Source: an uncultured bacterium
GTDB taxonomy: Bacteria; Verrucomicrobiota; Kiritimatiellia; RFP12; UBA1067
Length of the DNA: 51,300 bases
Reading direction: 5' to 3'
Assembly (NCBI GenBank): GCA_902779565.1
Contig: CACZCD010000007.1
Span: 1-51,300, forward strand
Position numbers and translations under genes: made by a program. The notes beneath the pieces are model-generated. The model was given only the letters and a program-made list of their open reading frames with translations, had not been told where the DNA came from and made no database searches. Of this stretch, positions 16,231 to 25,445 are shown piece by piece (position 1 is the first letter of the stretch; each line of letters begins with the position of its first letter).

Positions 16231-17055
16231 ATGGCGGTCGGTCGATTAAAGGCGTGGGGCTACAGGGGAGACGAGACGGCGGGCGTGGCGCGGGTTGTGA
16301 GCGCGCACGGCGACTATTTCCACCTCATCTGCAACGAAAAGGAGACGGGCGAGGCGCTTGCCCGCACCAAGTCCTCCGCCTTTCGCGATGCACCGCCGCC
16401 CGTGACCGGCGATTTCGTTCGTTTCCTCTACAATCCGCAGGGGGAAAGCCGCATTACGGAAGTGTTGCCGCGCTTCTCGCAGATCGAGCGGCTGGATCCA
16501 TCCTCTTCGGGGTTCCGTGCGCAGACGCTTGCCGTCAATTTCGACACGCTTTTTCTGGCCATGTCCGTCAACGGCAATGCCTCGCCCGCACGACTTGCGC
16601 GATTTCTGGCGTTGGCGAAGAATTCGGAATGTCTTGACCGGGTGGTACTGCTGCTCACGAAATGCGATCTTCTGGCGGACGAGGCGGCCTGTGCGGCGTT
16701 TGCCGACTGTGGCGTGCCGGTGATCAAGCTGTCGTCCGTGACGGGGTTGGGGCTTCCGGAGGTGATGGAGTATGTGCAACCCGAACGGACGGTTGCCATC
16801 GTGGGCTCCTCGGGCGTGGGGAAGTCCACGCTTGTGAATGCGCTGGCGGGCGAGGAGTGGATGGCGACGGGCGACATCCAGGAATGGAGCGGCAAGGGAC
16901 GACACACCACCACCTCGCGGGAACTTGTGATGCTGCCTTGCGGCGCGATGGCGCTCGATACGCCGGGGCTCCGGGAGATCGGGCTTCTCGGCACAGACGG
17001 TTTTGAGGCCAAGGGGCGTACTGGCGGCACGCACCGCTACCGGCAGAAACAGTGA
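16231..17055 (+). CDS. rsgA: RsgA-type ribosome small-subunit GTPase, lacking zinc domain
   Basis: The 274-residue protein has the OB-fold N-terminus and the circularly permuted GTPase order: G4 TKCDL, then G1 GSSGVGKSTL, a switch region GKGRHTTTSRE, then G3 DTPGLREIG. RsgA proteins normally continue for about 80-100 residues with a zinc knuckle (CxxxxCxHxxxxxC). Here the frame ends about 30 residues after DTPGLREIG with GRTGGTHRYRQKQ, and no zinc motif occurs in other frames before the next gene. It is thus either a C-terminally truncated gene or an unusual short form. The ATG at 16231 with GAGGGATGATGAG is preferred over an upstream TTG. Confidence 0.82.
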   Translation: MAVGRLKAWGYRGDETAGVARVVSAHGDYFHLICNEKETGEALARTKSSAFRDAPPPVTGDFVRFLYNPQGESRITEVLPRFSQIERLDPSSSGFRAQTLAVNFDTLFLAMSVNGNASPARLARFLALAKNSECLDRVVLLLTKCDLLADEAACAAFADCGVPVIKLSSVTGLGLPEVMEYVQPERTVAIVGSSGVGKSTLVNALAGEEWMATGDIQEWSGKGRHTTTSRELVMLPCGAMALDTPGLREIGLLGTDGFEAKGRTGGTHRYRQKQ

Positions 17056-17084
17056 CCATGAAGTAGTCCTAAGGGAATCAGACA

Positions 17085-17939
17085 ATGAACGGGAAAGATA
17101 TCAGAATCATTGCGCTTGACCTTGACGGCACGCTGCTGGATTCGCAGAAGCGCCTGAGCGAAGCGAACCGGGCGGCGCTGGCGGCGGCGGCGGGAAAGGG
17201 AATTCTCGTCGTTCCCACCACGGGTCGTTTCTTCGGCATGATGCCGGCGGCGATTCGCGATCTGCCGTTTGTGCGCTATGCGATCACGATCAACGGGGCG
17301 CAGGTGTACGACCGCGAGACGGATTCGGCGATCGTGCGGGAGGAGATCCCGCTCGACATGGCGCTCGATCTGATGACGCTTCTGGACCGGCACGATGTGG
17401 TCTATGACTGCTACCGGGCGAACTGGGGCTGGATGACGGCATCGCTCCAGGCGAAGGCGGAGGCCTACGCCACCGACGCGCACTATCTCAAGATGATCCG
17501 GGACTTCCGGAATCCCGTGCCGGATCTCAAGGCGCATCTCCGGGCGACGGCGGCGGAAGGGGATGTGCAGAAGGTGATGCTCTTCACGCGCAATGCGCCG
17601 GAGGGCGGCCCCGCGGCGGATCGAATCCGCGAGGAGGTTGCGGCGTCCTTCCCGGCGATCAAGACCACGGCCTCCACCTGGAACAACCTTGAGTTCAACA
17701 TTGCCTCGGCGAACAAGGGGAACTCGCTCCGGCGTTTTGCGGAGCATCTCGGTTTCACGCTCGAGAACTGCATCTCATTCGGTGATGGGCTGAATGACCT
17801 GTCGATGATCGAGGCGGCGGGTACGGGCGTCGCGATGGCCAACGCCCATCCGCAGGTGTTGGCGGCGGCGGATCTCGTGACCTCCTCCAACGACGAGGAC
17901 GGCGTGGCGCGTACCCTGCGCGAGTTGGGCGTTTCGTAA
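17085..17939 (+). CDS. Cof-type HAD-superfamily phosphatase
   Basis: The 284-residue protein shows HAD motif I (IALDLDGTLLD, with both Asp), motif II (VVPTTGR), a C2-type cap and motifs III/IV (NKGNSLRRFAEHLG and SFGDGLNDLSMIE). The Cof subfamily dephosphorylates sugar phosphates, nucleotides or flavin precursors in the cytosol; the substrate cannot be read. It ends at the AAGGAGG that serves the next gene. Confidence 0.9.
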   Translation: MNGKDIRIIALDLDGTLLDSQKRLSEANRAALAAAAGKGILVVPTTGRFFGMMPAAIRDLPFVRYAITINGAQVYDRETDSAIVREEIPLDMALDLMTLLDRHDVVYDCYRANWGWMTASLQAKAEAYATDAHYLKMIRDFRNPVPDLKAHLRATAAEGDVQKVMLFTRNAPEGGPAADRIREEVAASFPAIKTTASTWNNLEFNIASANKGNSLRRFAEHLGFTLENCISFGDGLNDLSMIEAAGTGVAMANAHPQVLAAADLVTSSNDEDGVARTLRELGVS

Positions 17940-17950
17940 GGAGGAAACCA

Positions 17951-19183
17951 ATGAAAGGGATGAATAGGATCGAATGGCTGTTCGTGGTACTGGTGGTGGC
18001 GCTTGCCTGTACCGCTCCGTCCGCTCTCGCGGACATCACATCGGGTTCCGTGAAGGATGCTCCGGACGTAATCTGCGGGGCGTCACGTCTTCAGCCGCGT
18101 GCGGAACTGCTCTGGACGAAGGTCCTCTGCAAGGAGCCGGGGCGCTACATCGGCTGGCCGACAGTCTGCCGCGCGCCGAACGGAGATCTGCTCGCCGTCT
18201 TCTCCGGCGACCGCGACCAACACGTCTGCCCGTGGGGAAAAGTGCAGATGGTGCGCTCGACAGATGGAGGCTCCACATGGAGTACGCCTGTGAACATCTG
18301 CAACACCATCCTCGACGATCGCGATGCCGGCATCATCCCGCTTGATGACGGCGCGCTTGTGATGGCGTGGTTCACCTCCATCGCCTATCGGAGTCAGATT
18401 CGCGACCGCGCCAAACTGAAGCCCGGCTCGCCCCAGTTCTACTGGTGGCTGCACGACGAGAAGATGCCCCCCGCTGCCGTGGAGGAGCAGCTGGGCGCGT
18501 TCACGCGCCGCTCTACGGACGGCGGCAAGACGTGGGAACCGGCCGTGCGCACGCCCTGCTCCGCGCCGCATGGCCCCATCCAGCTGAAGGACGGACGCCT
18601 CCTCTATTTGGGCAAGAGCGGTGACGCCGACCACAAGAACCTCGGTGCGGGTGTCGGCAAGATCGTGGCTGCCGAGTCCACGGACAGGGGTAGGAGCTGG
18701 CGGGTCATCGGCGAGCTGCCGTTCCCCGCGCAGATCAGCGTGTTGCAATTCTGCCACGAGCCACATGCCGTGGAGACCGCCGACGGACGTATCGTCGCCC
18801 TGACGCGCAGCCATTACAAAGGGGAGGGTTTTCTGGGGTCGGTCCAGTCCGAGAGCGCCGACGGCGGCAAGACGTGGACGGTGGCGAAGCCAGTGGGGAT
18901 TGACGGCTATCCGCCGCATCTCATCCGCCTGAAGGACGGCAAACTGCTCGCCGTTTATGGCCGGCGCTGGAACGATTGCGGCGAATACGCCTGCCTGAGC
19001 GACGACAACGGGCGCACGTGGGACGTGCGCAACGAGATCAAGCTTGCGGGGCATTGGAATGGAGACCTCGGTTATCCGGCCTCGGTGCAGCTGCCCGACG
19101 GCACAATCCTCACCGTTTACTACCAGGCCGAGAACAAAGGCGAGAAAACATGTCTCATGGGCACGCGATGGCGTGCCCGCTAG
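17951..19183 (+). CDS. Secreted BNR-repeat sialidase-like protein
   Basis: The 410-residue product has a signal peptide (ending about ALA at 27). Five Asp-boxes (S-x-D-x-G-x-T/S-W) are visible near residues 103, 188, 243, 302 and 350, marking a six-bladed propeller of the GH33 exo-alpha-sialidase type. The N-terminal Arg motif reads GRYIGWPT rather than a clear FRIP, so it may be a sialidase of non-mammalian type or a related propeller hydrolase. Good AAGGAGG ribosome-binding site. A NanA-like lyase and symporter at 44-47 kb would fit sialic acid use, but they are distant. Confidence 0.8.
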   Translation: MKGMNRIEWLFVVLVVALACTAPSALADITSGSVKDAPDVICGASRLQPRAELLWTKVLCKEPGRYIGWPTVCRAPNGDLLAVFSGDRDQHVCPWGKVQMVRSTDGGSTWSTPVNICNTILDDRDAGIIPLDDGALVMAWFTSIAYRSQIRDRAKLKPGSPQFYWWLHDEKMPPAAVEEQLGAFTRRSTDGGKTWEPAVRTPCSAPHGPIQLKDGRLLYLGKSGDADHKNLGAGVGKIVAAESTDRGRSWRVIGELPFPAQISVLQFCHEPHAVETADGRIVALTRSHYKGEGFLGSVQSESADGGKTWTVAKPVGIDGYPPHLIRLKDGKLLAVYGRRWNDCGEYACLSDDNGRTWDVRNEIKLAGHWNGDLGYPASVQLPDGTILTVYYQAENKGEKTCLMGTRWRAR

Positions 19184-19298
19184 GCTCAAAAGGCGTAAAC
19201 ATGGGCTCGATCGCGTCGATGTCGCATGGCGCCGTCCGAACGCCCTCCGCCCCGTCCGCCGCGGTCTGAAACGCCAAACATTCGCCGCCGCTTTATGG

Positions 19299-19304
19299 TA
19301 TAAT
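19299..19304 (+). promoter_or_regulatory. -10 box for glycogen phosphorylase
   Basis: TATAAT in the 158-nt spacer, 37 nt before the glgP ATG at 19342. A GAGGCAAAAAGAGA ribosome-binding site lies between. The -35 is not clear. Confidence 0.55.
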
Positions 19305-19341
19305 ACGCACCTGTCAAAAGACCAATAGAGGCAAAAAGAGA

Positions 19342-21804
19342 ATGACAGACAGAAAGACGAGTTCGGGGCGCGTTGAAATGAGCGTCGCCGGACTTCAGGA
19401 AGATTATACGCACCACCTGCGGTACACGCTGGCGAAGGATGAAAACACGGCCACGGCGCGCGACCGCTACCTTGCTTTCGCCTACGCGATCCGCGACCGC
19501 ATCACCGAGCGCTGGATGGATACGCAGGCGGAGTACCACCGGCAGAACGCAAAATATGTCTATTACCTTTCGCTCGAGTTCCTGATCGGACGGCTCCTCG
19601 GCAACAACGTGATCAACCTCAAGGCGGACCAGCTCTGCCGCGACGCGCTCCGCGCCTACGACATCAACTGGAACGCGCTCCGCGATTTCGAGACGGATGC
19701 CGGGCTCGGCAACGGCGGCCTTGGACGGCTCGCCGCCTGCTATCTCGATTCGATGTCCACGCTCGACCTTGCCGCGATGGGCTATGGCATCCGCTACGAC
19801 TACGGCATCTTCCGCCAACGCATCGTGGATGGCCAGCAGGTGGAGGAGCCCGACCATTGGCTCAAGGACGGCTATCCGTGGGAGATTTCGCGCCCCGAGT
19901 ATGCGCAGACCGTTGCGTTCGGCGGACATGTGGAATGTGCGCGCAGCGAAGACGGTAGCCTCCGGTGGCAGTGGTATCCGGACGTTCAGGTGCAGGGTGT
20001 TCCGTACGATCTGCCGATCGTCGGCTACAACCATGCTGTGAACACGCTCCGCCTGTGGAGCGCCCGCGCGCTGGACGAGTTTGATCTGGCCGACTTCAAC
20101 CAGGGTTCCTACGTTGAAGCTGTCGAGAACAAGGTGCTGGCCGAGAACCTCACCAAGGTGCTCTACCCCAACGACAACACGATGGCGGGCAAGGAACTGC
20201 GCCTCAAGCAGCAGTACTTCTTCGTGGCCTGTTCGCTCCGCGACATCCTGCGGCGGTTCCGCCAGAGCAACAACGACTGGGACCTCCTGCCGCAGAAGGC
20301 CTTCATCCACCTGAACGAGACGCATCCCGCACTGGTGATTCCGGAGCTGATGCGCATTCTCGTCGATGAGGTTGGAATGGAATGGGACCGCGCCTGGGAG
20401 ATCACACGCAACTCGACCGGCTACACGAACCACACGATCCTGCCGGAGGCGCTTGAGCGGTGGCCGGTCCACATGATGGAATCGCTCCTGCCGCGCCATC
20501 TGCAGATCATCTACGAGATCAACAGCCGCTTCCTCAAGGAGCTGGCCGTTGCGCTGCCGTCCGATCCGGACCGCATCGCGCGCATGTCGCTCATCGACGA
20601 GCACGGTGAGCGTTCTGTGCGCATGGCCAACATGTGCATCATCGGCTCCTCTTCGACGAATGGCGTGGCGAAGCTCCATTCCGAGATCCTCAAGAAGTCG
20701 CTTTTCAAGGACTTCTACGAACTCACGCCCGAGAAGTTCACGAACGTGACGAACGGCATCACGCCGCGTCGCTGGCTCCTGAAGGCGAACCCCCCACTGT
20801 CGCAGCTCATCACCGAGACGATCGGTCCGGAATGGGTCACGCACCTCGAGGACCTGCGCAAGCTCGAGCATCACGGGGACTCGCCGGAGTTCCTCGAGGC
20901 GATCGCGAAGATCAAGGAGTCCAACAAGCATGCGCTGGCACGATATGTCCAGGATACGCTCGGCGTGACGCTCGATTGCGGCACCCTCTTCGACGTGCAG
21001 GTGAAGCGCCTTCACGAGTACAAGCGGCAGCTCATGCTGGCGCTCTACATCCTCATGCGCTACAACCGCATCGTCAACGACGCCACCTACGAGCCGGTGC
21101 CGCGCACGTTCATCTTCGCCGCGAAGGCCGCGCCCGGCTACTGGATGGCCAAGCTCATCATCCGCTTCATCCACGACCTTGCGGCAATGATCAACAACGA
21201 TCCCCGCGTACGCGGGCTCATCAAGGTGGTGTTTCTGCCGGACTACCGCGTGTCGCTGGCGGAGCGCATCATCCCGGCCGCCGAGCTCTCGGAGCAAATT
21301 TCGCTCGCAGGCATGGAGGCCTCTGGCACCGGCAACATGAAGTTCATGATGAACGGCGCGCTCACGATCGGCACCTTCGATGGCGCGAACGTGGAGATCA
21401 ACGAGCAGGTCGGCGACGAGAACATGTTCCTGTTCGGCATGCGGACTGAGGACGTGCAGCGTCTGCGGCCGACCTACAACTCGCGTGCCTGTGCAGAGGA
21501 GAACCCGGAGATCTTGGCGGCGCTGCAGCTCATCAAGGACGGGGCGCTCTCGCCGGGCGATCCGCTTCGGTACGAGCAGATCCTGCGTTCGCTTTTGGAC
21601 TACAACGACTACTACATGCTGCTGGCAGATCTGGGCTCGTACGCGGAGACGCAGGAACGGGTGGACGCCACGTACCGCGATCCGGAGAAGTGGAACCGCA
21701 TGTCGCTTGTGAACATCGCCCGTTCGGGCCTGTTCAGCTCGGACCGTGCCGTCGCGGAGTATGCGCGCAACATCTGGCATGTGGCGCCGGTGATGTTTGG
21801 GTGA
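19342..21804 (+). CDS. glgP: Glycogen/maltodextrin phosphorylase
   Basis: The 820-residue cytosolic enzyme releases glucose-1-phosphate from alpha-1,4-glucans using phosphate and PLP. Conserved parts include YYLSLEFLIGRLLGNN near 73, GLGNGGLGRLAACYLDS, the NHTILPEALERWP loop, VTNGITPRRWL and the PLP-lysine segment EASGTGNMKFMMNGA with TIGTFDGANVEI. The length is standard. It starts MTDRKTSSGR and ends at a TGA immediately before a heptad array. No other glycogen genes are in the window. Confidence 0.96.
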   Translation: MTDRKTSSGRVEMSVAGLQEDYTHHLRYTLAKDENTATARDRYLAFAYAIRDRITERWMDTQAEYHRQNAKYVYYLSLEFLIGRLLGNNVINLKADQLCRDALRAYDINWNALRDFETDAGLGNGGLGRLAACYLDSMSTLDLAAMGYGIRYDYGIFRQRIVDGQQVEEPDHWLKDGYPWEISRPEYAQTVAFGGHVECARSEDGSLRWQWYPDVQVQGVPYDLPIVGYNHAVNTLRLWSARALDEFDLADFNQGSYVEAVENKVLAENLTKVLYPNDNTMAGKELRLKQQYFFVACSLRDILRRFRQSNNDWDLLPQKAFIHLNETHPALVIPELMRILVDEVGMEWDRAWEITRNSTGYTNHTILPEALERWPVHMMESLLPRHLQIIYEINSRFLKELAVALPSDPDRIARMSLIDEHGERSVRMANMCIIGSSSTNGVAKLHSEILKKSLFKDFYELTPEKFTNVTNGITPRRWLLKANPPLSQLITETIGPEWVTHLEDLRKLEHHGDSPEFLEAIAKIKESNKHALARYVQDTLGVTLDCGTLFDVQVKRLHEYKRQLMLALYILMRYNRIVNDATYEPVPRTFIFAAKAAPGYWMAKLIIRFIHDLAAMINNDPRVRGLIKVVFLPDYRVSLAERIIPAAELSEQISLAGMEASGTGNMKFMMNGALTIGTFDGANVEINEQVGDENMFLFGMRTEDVQRLRPTYNSRACAEENPEILAALQLIKDGALSPGDPLRYEQILRSLLDYNDYYMLLADLGSYAETQERVDATYRDPEKWNRMSLVNIARSGLFSSDRAVAEYARNIWHVAPVMFG

Positions 21805-21853
21805 GTTTGGAGTTTCGAGTTTCCAGTTTGGAGTTTAGAGTTTGGAGTTGTGA
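21805..21853. repeat. Heptanucleotide array 2 (glgP/bamA junction)
   Basis: Seven 7-bp units start directly after the glgP stop: GTTTGGA, GTTTCGA, GTTTCCA, GTTTGGA, GTTTAGA, GTTTGGA, GTTGTGA. It is the same family as the arrays after bamA and after the KDPG aldolase gene. The bamA ribosome-binding site follows. Confidence 0.85.
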
Positions 21854-21876
21854 GCGTTGAAAAGAAAGGAACTGGT

Positions 21877-24270
21877 ATGAAGAGAGTGCTGATAGCGGTT
21901 GCTGCGGTGGCGGCGGTTTTCCAGCTTCACGCCGCCAAGGTCGTGAGCGTATCTGCGCGGAGCGCAACCAGCGGCGATGCCGACGTTTCGGACGTCACCT
22001 CCCGGTGTGAGGTGAAGCCCGGGGCGGAGTACGATCCTGCCGCCTGTGCCCGCGACGTCAAGGCGCTCCGCGACGCCGGGGAGTATGAGGACATCACCGT
22101 TGAGGCGAAGCATGTCGCGGATGGCATCAGCGTGGAATACGTCGTGACCCCGAAGCCCCGGTACCACGGTCCCCTCAACTGCCGGGGCAACGAATACTGG
22201 AACGCCGCGAAGATCGCAAAGCTTGCGGACCTGAAGGATGGCTATCCGTATGGCGAGGCCGACATTGCGGCTGCCGCGAACCGGATCCGCGACGAGTACC
22301 GCAAGAAGCAGTTCCCGGACGTCAAGGTCACGCCAGAGGTGGAGAAGCTTCCGGATGGTGGCGGCATCACGGTGACGATGACCATTGAGGAGGGTGCCCG
22401 CTGCAAGATCAAGGAATATCTCTTCGAGGGCAACGAACACGCTGAGGCGTCAGACCTCCGGGAGACGTTCGGTTGGTATCCCTGGTGGAACCCGATCGGC
22501 TGGTTCAACGACGATCCCGTCACGAAGCAGGATCTCGCTGAGGCGCGCGAGAAGGTGGCGGCGCACTATCGCAACCTCGGCTATCTCGATGTGGAGGTCT
22601 CCGAGCCGGAGCGTGTGATGCGGGAGGATGGCGAAACGGCGAACATCCTGTTCCGGATCGAAGAGGGACCGCTCTATCGCGTGAACTCGCTCGCGGTCAC
22701 CGGCGTGAAGAAGTACCCCGAGGCGGCGGCGCTGGCGGCCGTCAAGACGCTCAAGCCGGGCGACATCGCCGGCGAGAAGGCGCTGAAGGACGCGGCCCGC
22801 GAGATCGAAATCTTCTGCGGTTCCGGCGCGACGCCGCTTGCGGATACGCATGTCGCGGTCAAGCGCAACCCGTCACCGGCGGACGCTGGCGTCCTTGACA
22901 TCGTGTTCGATGTGGCGGAAGGCGTGCCCGTCACGATTGATCGCGTGCTGATTCGCGGAAACGACTACACGAAAGACAAGGTGATCCGCCGCGAGATTTC
23001 GCTCTCGCCGGGCGATCCGATGATGGAGGACAAAGCCGAGCAGTCCAAGCGGCGTCTCGAGAACCTTCGCTACTTTGATCGTGTGCGCTTCTATCTCGAG
23101 AAGAAGATGGATGCGTCCACACAGAAGGGCGAGCCGGAGATGCGGGATCTCGTCTATGAGGTCTCGGAGAAGAACACGGGACAGTTCATGGTCGGTATCG
23201 GGGCATCGAGCGTGGATTCGGTCTATGGCACCGTCGAGCTTTCGGAGTCCAACTTCGACCTGTTCAATCCGTGGCGGTTCCGCGGTGGCGGACAGAAGGG
23301 GCGCATCCTCCTGCAGGCCGGTCCGCGCTACCAGACGTACGAAGCGTCCGTCACGGAGCCGCATCTCTTCGACCGTCTGCTGGAGCTGACCGTTGAGGGG
23401 TATCGGCGCCAGCGCTGGTTCGATGACTACGACATCATCCGCAACGGTGCGGCGGTGACGCTCTCCTACCCCGTCAAGTTCTGGCCGACGGCCCGCACGA
23501 TGGGTCGGCTGGGCTTCCGCCTGGGCGCCGAGTTCATCGAGTTCGACGACGTTGAGGACGATAAGTATTTCCTCACCAAAGAATTCGGGCACTATCGCGC
23601 GGGTGAAGACGGATACGGCCCCGTGTTCAAGTGGCAGGAGGATGAGTACGGCGACAACTGGGAAATCCCGCTGCGCATCTTCTGGGAGGACGATACGCGC
23701 GACACGTTCCGCTTCGCCACGAAGGGGCACCGCGCCTCGATCTATGGCGATCTCGTAGGCGGCGACAACAACTACTGGAAGGTCGGCTTCAACTATCGCC
23801 AGTATTTCCCGGTGTGGAAGAAATTCGGACATGTCCTCACCGTCGGTTTGCGCGGCGAGACGGTCGACACGTTCTCCGACGATCTGCCGATCTACGACAA
23901 GCTCTTCCTCGGCGGCCCCCGCACGATCCGCGGCGTGGAATACCGCGATATCGCGCCCCGTGTGTGGCGGGAGGAGAACAAGAGAGGGAAGTATGCGGCC
24001 TGGGGCGGCCAGACGAGCTGGCTCTTGAACGCCGAGTATTCCGTGCCGGTCGTGAAGTTCGTGCGCATTGCGGCGTTCACCGATCTCGGTTCCGTGGGCG
24101 AGGACGAGTTTGATTTCAGCACGGACTACTTCTGCTGGTCTGTCGGCTTGGGGATCCGTCTCGACATCGAGAGTTTCCCGATTCGCCTCGATTTCGCCGT
24201 GCCGGTGGTCGAGCCGGATGACGACGTGGACAAGGAGTTCTTCTCGTTCACGATCGGATACGATTTCTAG
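21877..24270 (+). CDS. bamA: Outer-membrane protein assembly factor BamA
   Basis: The 797-residue Omp85 protein has a signal peptide (MKRVLIAVAAVAAVFQLHA), about five POTRA domains (to about 420) and a C-terminal 16-strand barrel. The barrel holds the family motifs FRGGGQKGRILLQ, GGPRTIRGVEYRD (the VRGF/Y-type loop motif) and a final strand ending in aromatic F (FFSFTIGYDF), the barrel signal. It inserts beta-barrel proteins into the outer membrane, so the cell is diderm. The ATG at 21877 follows AAAGAAAGGA; a GTG at 21850 inside the repeat array is less likely. It is followed by skp. Confidence 0.94.
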   Translation: MKRVLIAVAAVAAVFQLHAAKVVSVSARSATSGDADVSDVTSRCEVKPGAEYDPAACARDVKALRDAGEYEDITVEAKHVADGISVEYVVTPKPRYHGPLNCRGNEYWNAAKIAKLADLKDGYPYGEADIAAAANRIRDEYRKKQFPDVKVTPEVEKLPDGGGITVTMTIEEGARCKIKEYLFEGNEHAEASDLRETFGWYPWWNPIGWFNDDPVTKQDLAEAREKVAAHYRNLGYLDVEVSEPERVMREDGETANILFRIEEGPLYRVNSLAVTGVKKYPEAAALAAVKTLKPGDIAGEKALKDAAREIEIFCGSGATPLADTHVAVKRNPSPADAGVLDIVFDVAEGVPVTIDRVLIRGNDYTKDKVIRREISLSPGDPMMEDKAEQSKRRLENLRYFDRVRFYLEKKMDASTQKGEPEMRDLVYEVSEKNTGQFMVGIGASSVDSVYGTVELSESNFDLFNPWRFRGGGQKGRILLQAGPRYQTYEASVTEPHLFDRLLELTVEGYRRQRWFDDYDIIRNGAAVTLSYPVKFWPTARTMGRLGFRLGAEFIEFDDVEDDKYFLTKEFGHYRAGEDGYGPVFKWQEDEYGDNWEIPLRIFWEDDTRDTFRFATKGHRASIYGDLVGGDNNYWKVGFNYRQYFPVWKKFGHVLTVGLRGETVDTFSDDLPIYDKLFLGGPRTIRGVEYRDIAPRVWREENKRGKYAAWGGQTSWLLNAEYSVPVVKFVRIAAFTDLGSVGEDEFDFSTDYFCWSVGLGIRLDIESFPIRLDFAVPVVEPDDDVDKEFFSFTIGYDF

Positions 24271-24304
24271 TTTCCAGTTTCCAGTTTCCAGTCTAGAGTT
24301 AGGA
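24270..24304. repeat. Heptanucleotide array 3 (bamA/skp junction)
   Basis: Five units beginning at the last base of the bamA stop: GTTTCCA three times, GTCTAGA, GTTAGGA. The last unit supplies the GTTAGGAG that acts as the Shine-Dalgarno for skp at 24312, so the repeat appears to have been used to build the ribosome-binding site. Confidence 0.85.
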
Positions 24305-24311
24305 GAAGATT

Positions 24312-24860
24312 ATGAAAAAAGCAATGATAGCAGGGTTGTGTGTGGCGGCGGCGTTGGTCGCATCGGCGGAGATGAAGGTTGGCACGGTCAACCTTGAAAC
24401 GCTGATCAAGAACCATCCCAATCATGAGTCCAACCGGACGCTTGTCAAGTCCACGGCGGATGACTACCGCAAGAAGATGGAATCGCGCCAGGAGCAGGCC
24501 AAGGCGCTGATGGAGGAGGGCAAGAAGATACAGTCCGACTACCAGAACCCGATGCTCTCCGCCTCCGCGAAGACCGATCTTCAGAAGAAGATGGAAGGGT
24601 TGCAGCGCAGACTCTATGCTCTCCAGCAGGAGATGCGCGCGGATGACCAGCACTATCAGGAAGAGCTGTCCGACCTTCAGCAGCGGCTTTTCAAGATCGA
24701 GAAGAAGGACGTCGAGGCGAAGATTGCCGAGTTCGCGAAGGAGCAGGGGTATGATCTGATTGTGGATGTCGCGGCCTGTGGTTTCTCGAAGCCGGATCTT
24801 GATGTCACCGAGGACGTCCTGAAGAAAATGGGCGTGAAAAACCCTAAGACGGACAAGTAA
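24312..24860 (+). CDS. OmpH/Skp-family periplasmic chaperone
   Basis: The 182-residue protein has a signal peptide (MKKAMIAGLCVAAALVASA), a short strand MKVGTVNLETLIKNHP and a long coiled-coil (about 45-145) rich in K, E, Q and R. It ends with the small strand AKEQGYDLIVDVAA typical of Skp/OmpH. It keeps outer-membrane proteins soluble for BamA. The arrangement bamA-skp is widespread in diderms and supports the call. The next gene starts 3 nt later. Confidence 0.9.
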   Translation: MKKAMIAGLCVAAALVASAEMKVGTVNLETLIKNHPNHESNRTLVKSTADDYRKKMESRQEQAKALMEEGKKIQSDYQNPMLSASAKTDLQKKMEGLQRRLYALQQEMRADDQHYQEELSDLQQRLFKIEKKDVEAKIAEFAKEQGYDLIVDVAACGFSKPDLDVTEDVLKKMGVKNPKTDK

Positions 24861-24863
24861 TCC

Positions 24864-25445
24864 ATGAAAAGGGTCTTCCTAACAGTATCCGTGACGTTGG
24901 TTGCGCTTGGAGGCGTGCCGTCGGAGCCGACATCGTCCGCGGCGCCGGCGGCAAAGGAGCCTCCCAAGCTTGCGGCGACGACTACGCGCGTGAAGTGCTC
25001 GATCTGCCAAGGGAAGGGAACGCTCAAGGTGCGTCCGCCGGATGTCGGGCAGTTCACGGGCAAGATCAACGATCGGTCCCATTGGGACGTCAAGCTGGAT
25101 CCCTGCCCAATCTGCGGCCGGGGACACGGCTGGCGGAAGGTCTGGGATTTGACGAAGCCGGAGCCGAGTGCCGAACCGCCGTGCATGACCTGCGGGTGGT
25201 CAGGTCTCGTGCAGTGCCGCAAGTGCCTGGCTTCAGGGATCGTCAAGTGTCCGCGGTCGGACTGCAAAGACGGCTGGATCCTGACAAAGCAGCAGTCGAA
25301 CTACAAGCGTTCTTCGAGCCGCAAACCGCCGGACGTGAAGCAGTGCCCGGAGTGCAAGGGCGTTGGCAAGATTGTCTGTCCGGAGTGCAAGGGAATGCGG
25401 GCCGATCTCTGCAAGCGATGCTTCGGCACGGGGCGTAAACGGTAA
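24864..25445 (+). CDS. Secreted CxxC-rich (DnaJ zinc-finger-like) protein
   Basis: The 193-residue product has a signal peptide (MKRVFLTVSVTLVALGGVPS) and a series of CxxC motifs: CSICQGKG, CPICGRGHG, CMTCGWSG, CRKCLASG, CPRSDCKDG, CPECKGVG, CPECKGM and CKRCFGTG. The CxxCxGxG type is that of the DnaJ central domain, here without J-domain and outside the cytosol. A zinc-binding or redox role at the envelope is possible. It lies 3 nt after skp and shares one base with the kinase gene start. Confidence 0.7.
   Translation: MKRVFLTVSVTLVALGGVPSEPTSSAAPAAKEPPKLAATTTRVKCSICQGKGTLKVRPPDVGQFTGKINDRSHWDVKLDPCPICGRGHGWRKVWDLTKPEPSAEPPCMTCGWSGLVQCRKCLASGIVKCPRSDCKDGWILTKQQSNYKRSSSRKPPDVKQCPECKGVGKIVCPECKGMRADLCKRCFGTGRKR

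Noticed and set aside
17951-19183. Certain active sialidase
   Set aside because: Asp-boxes are clear, but the FRIP-type Arg motif is not typical, so activity is left open.
19186-21780. An 864-codon frame opposite glgP
   Set aside because: Mirror of codon bias of a highly conserved gene; composition Arg/His/Val-rich without motifs.
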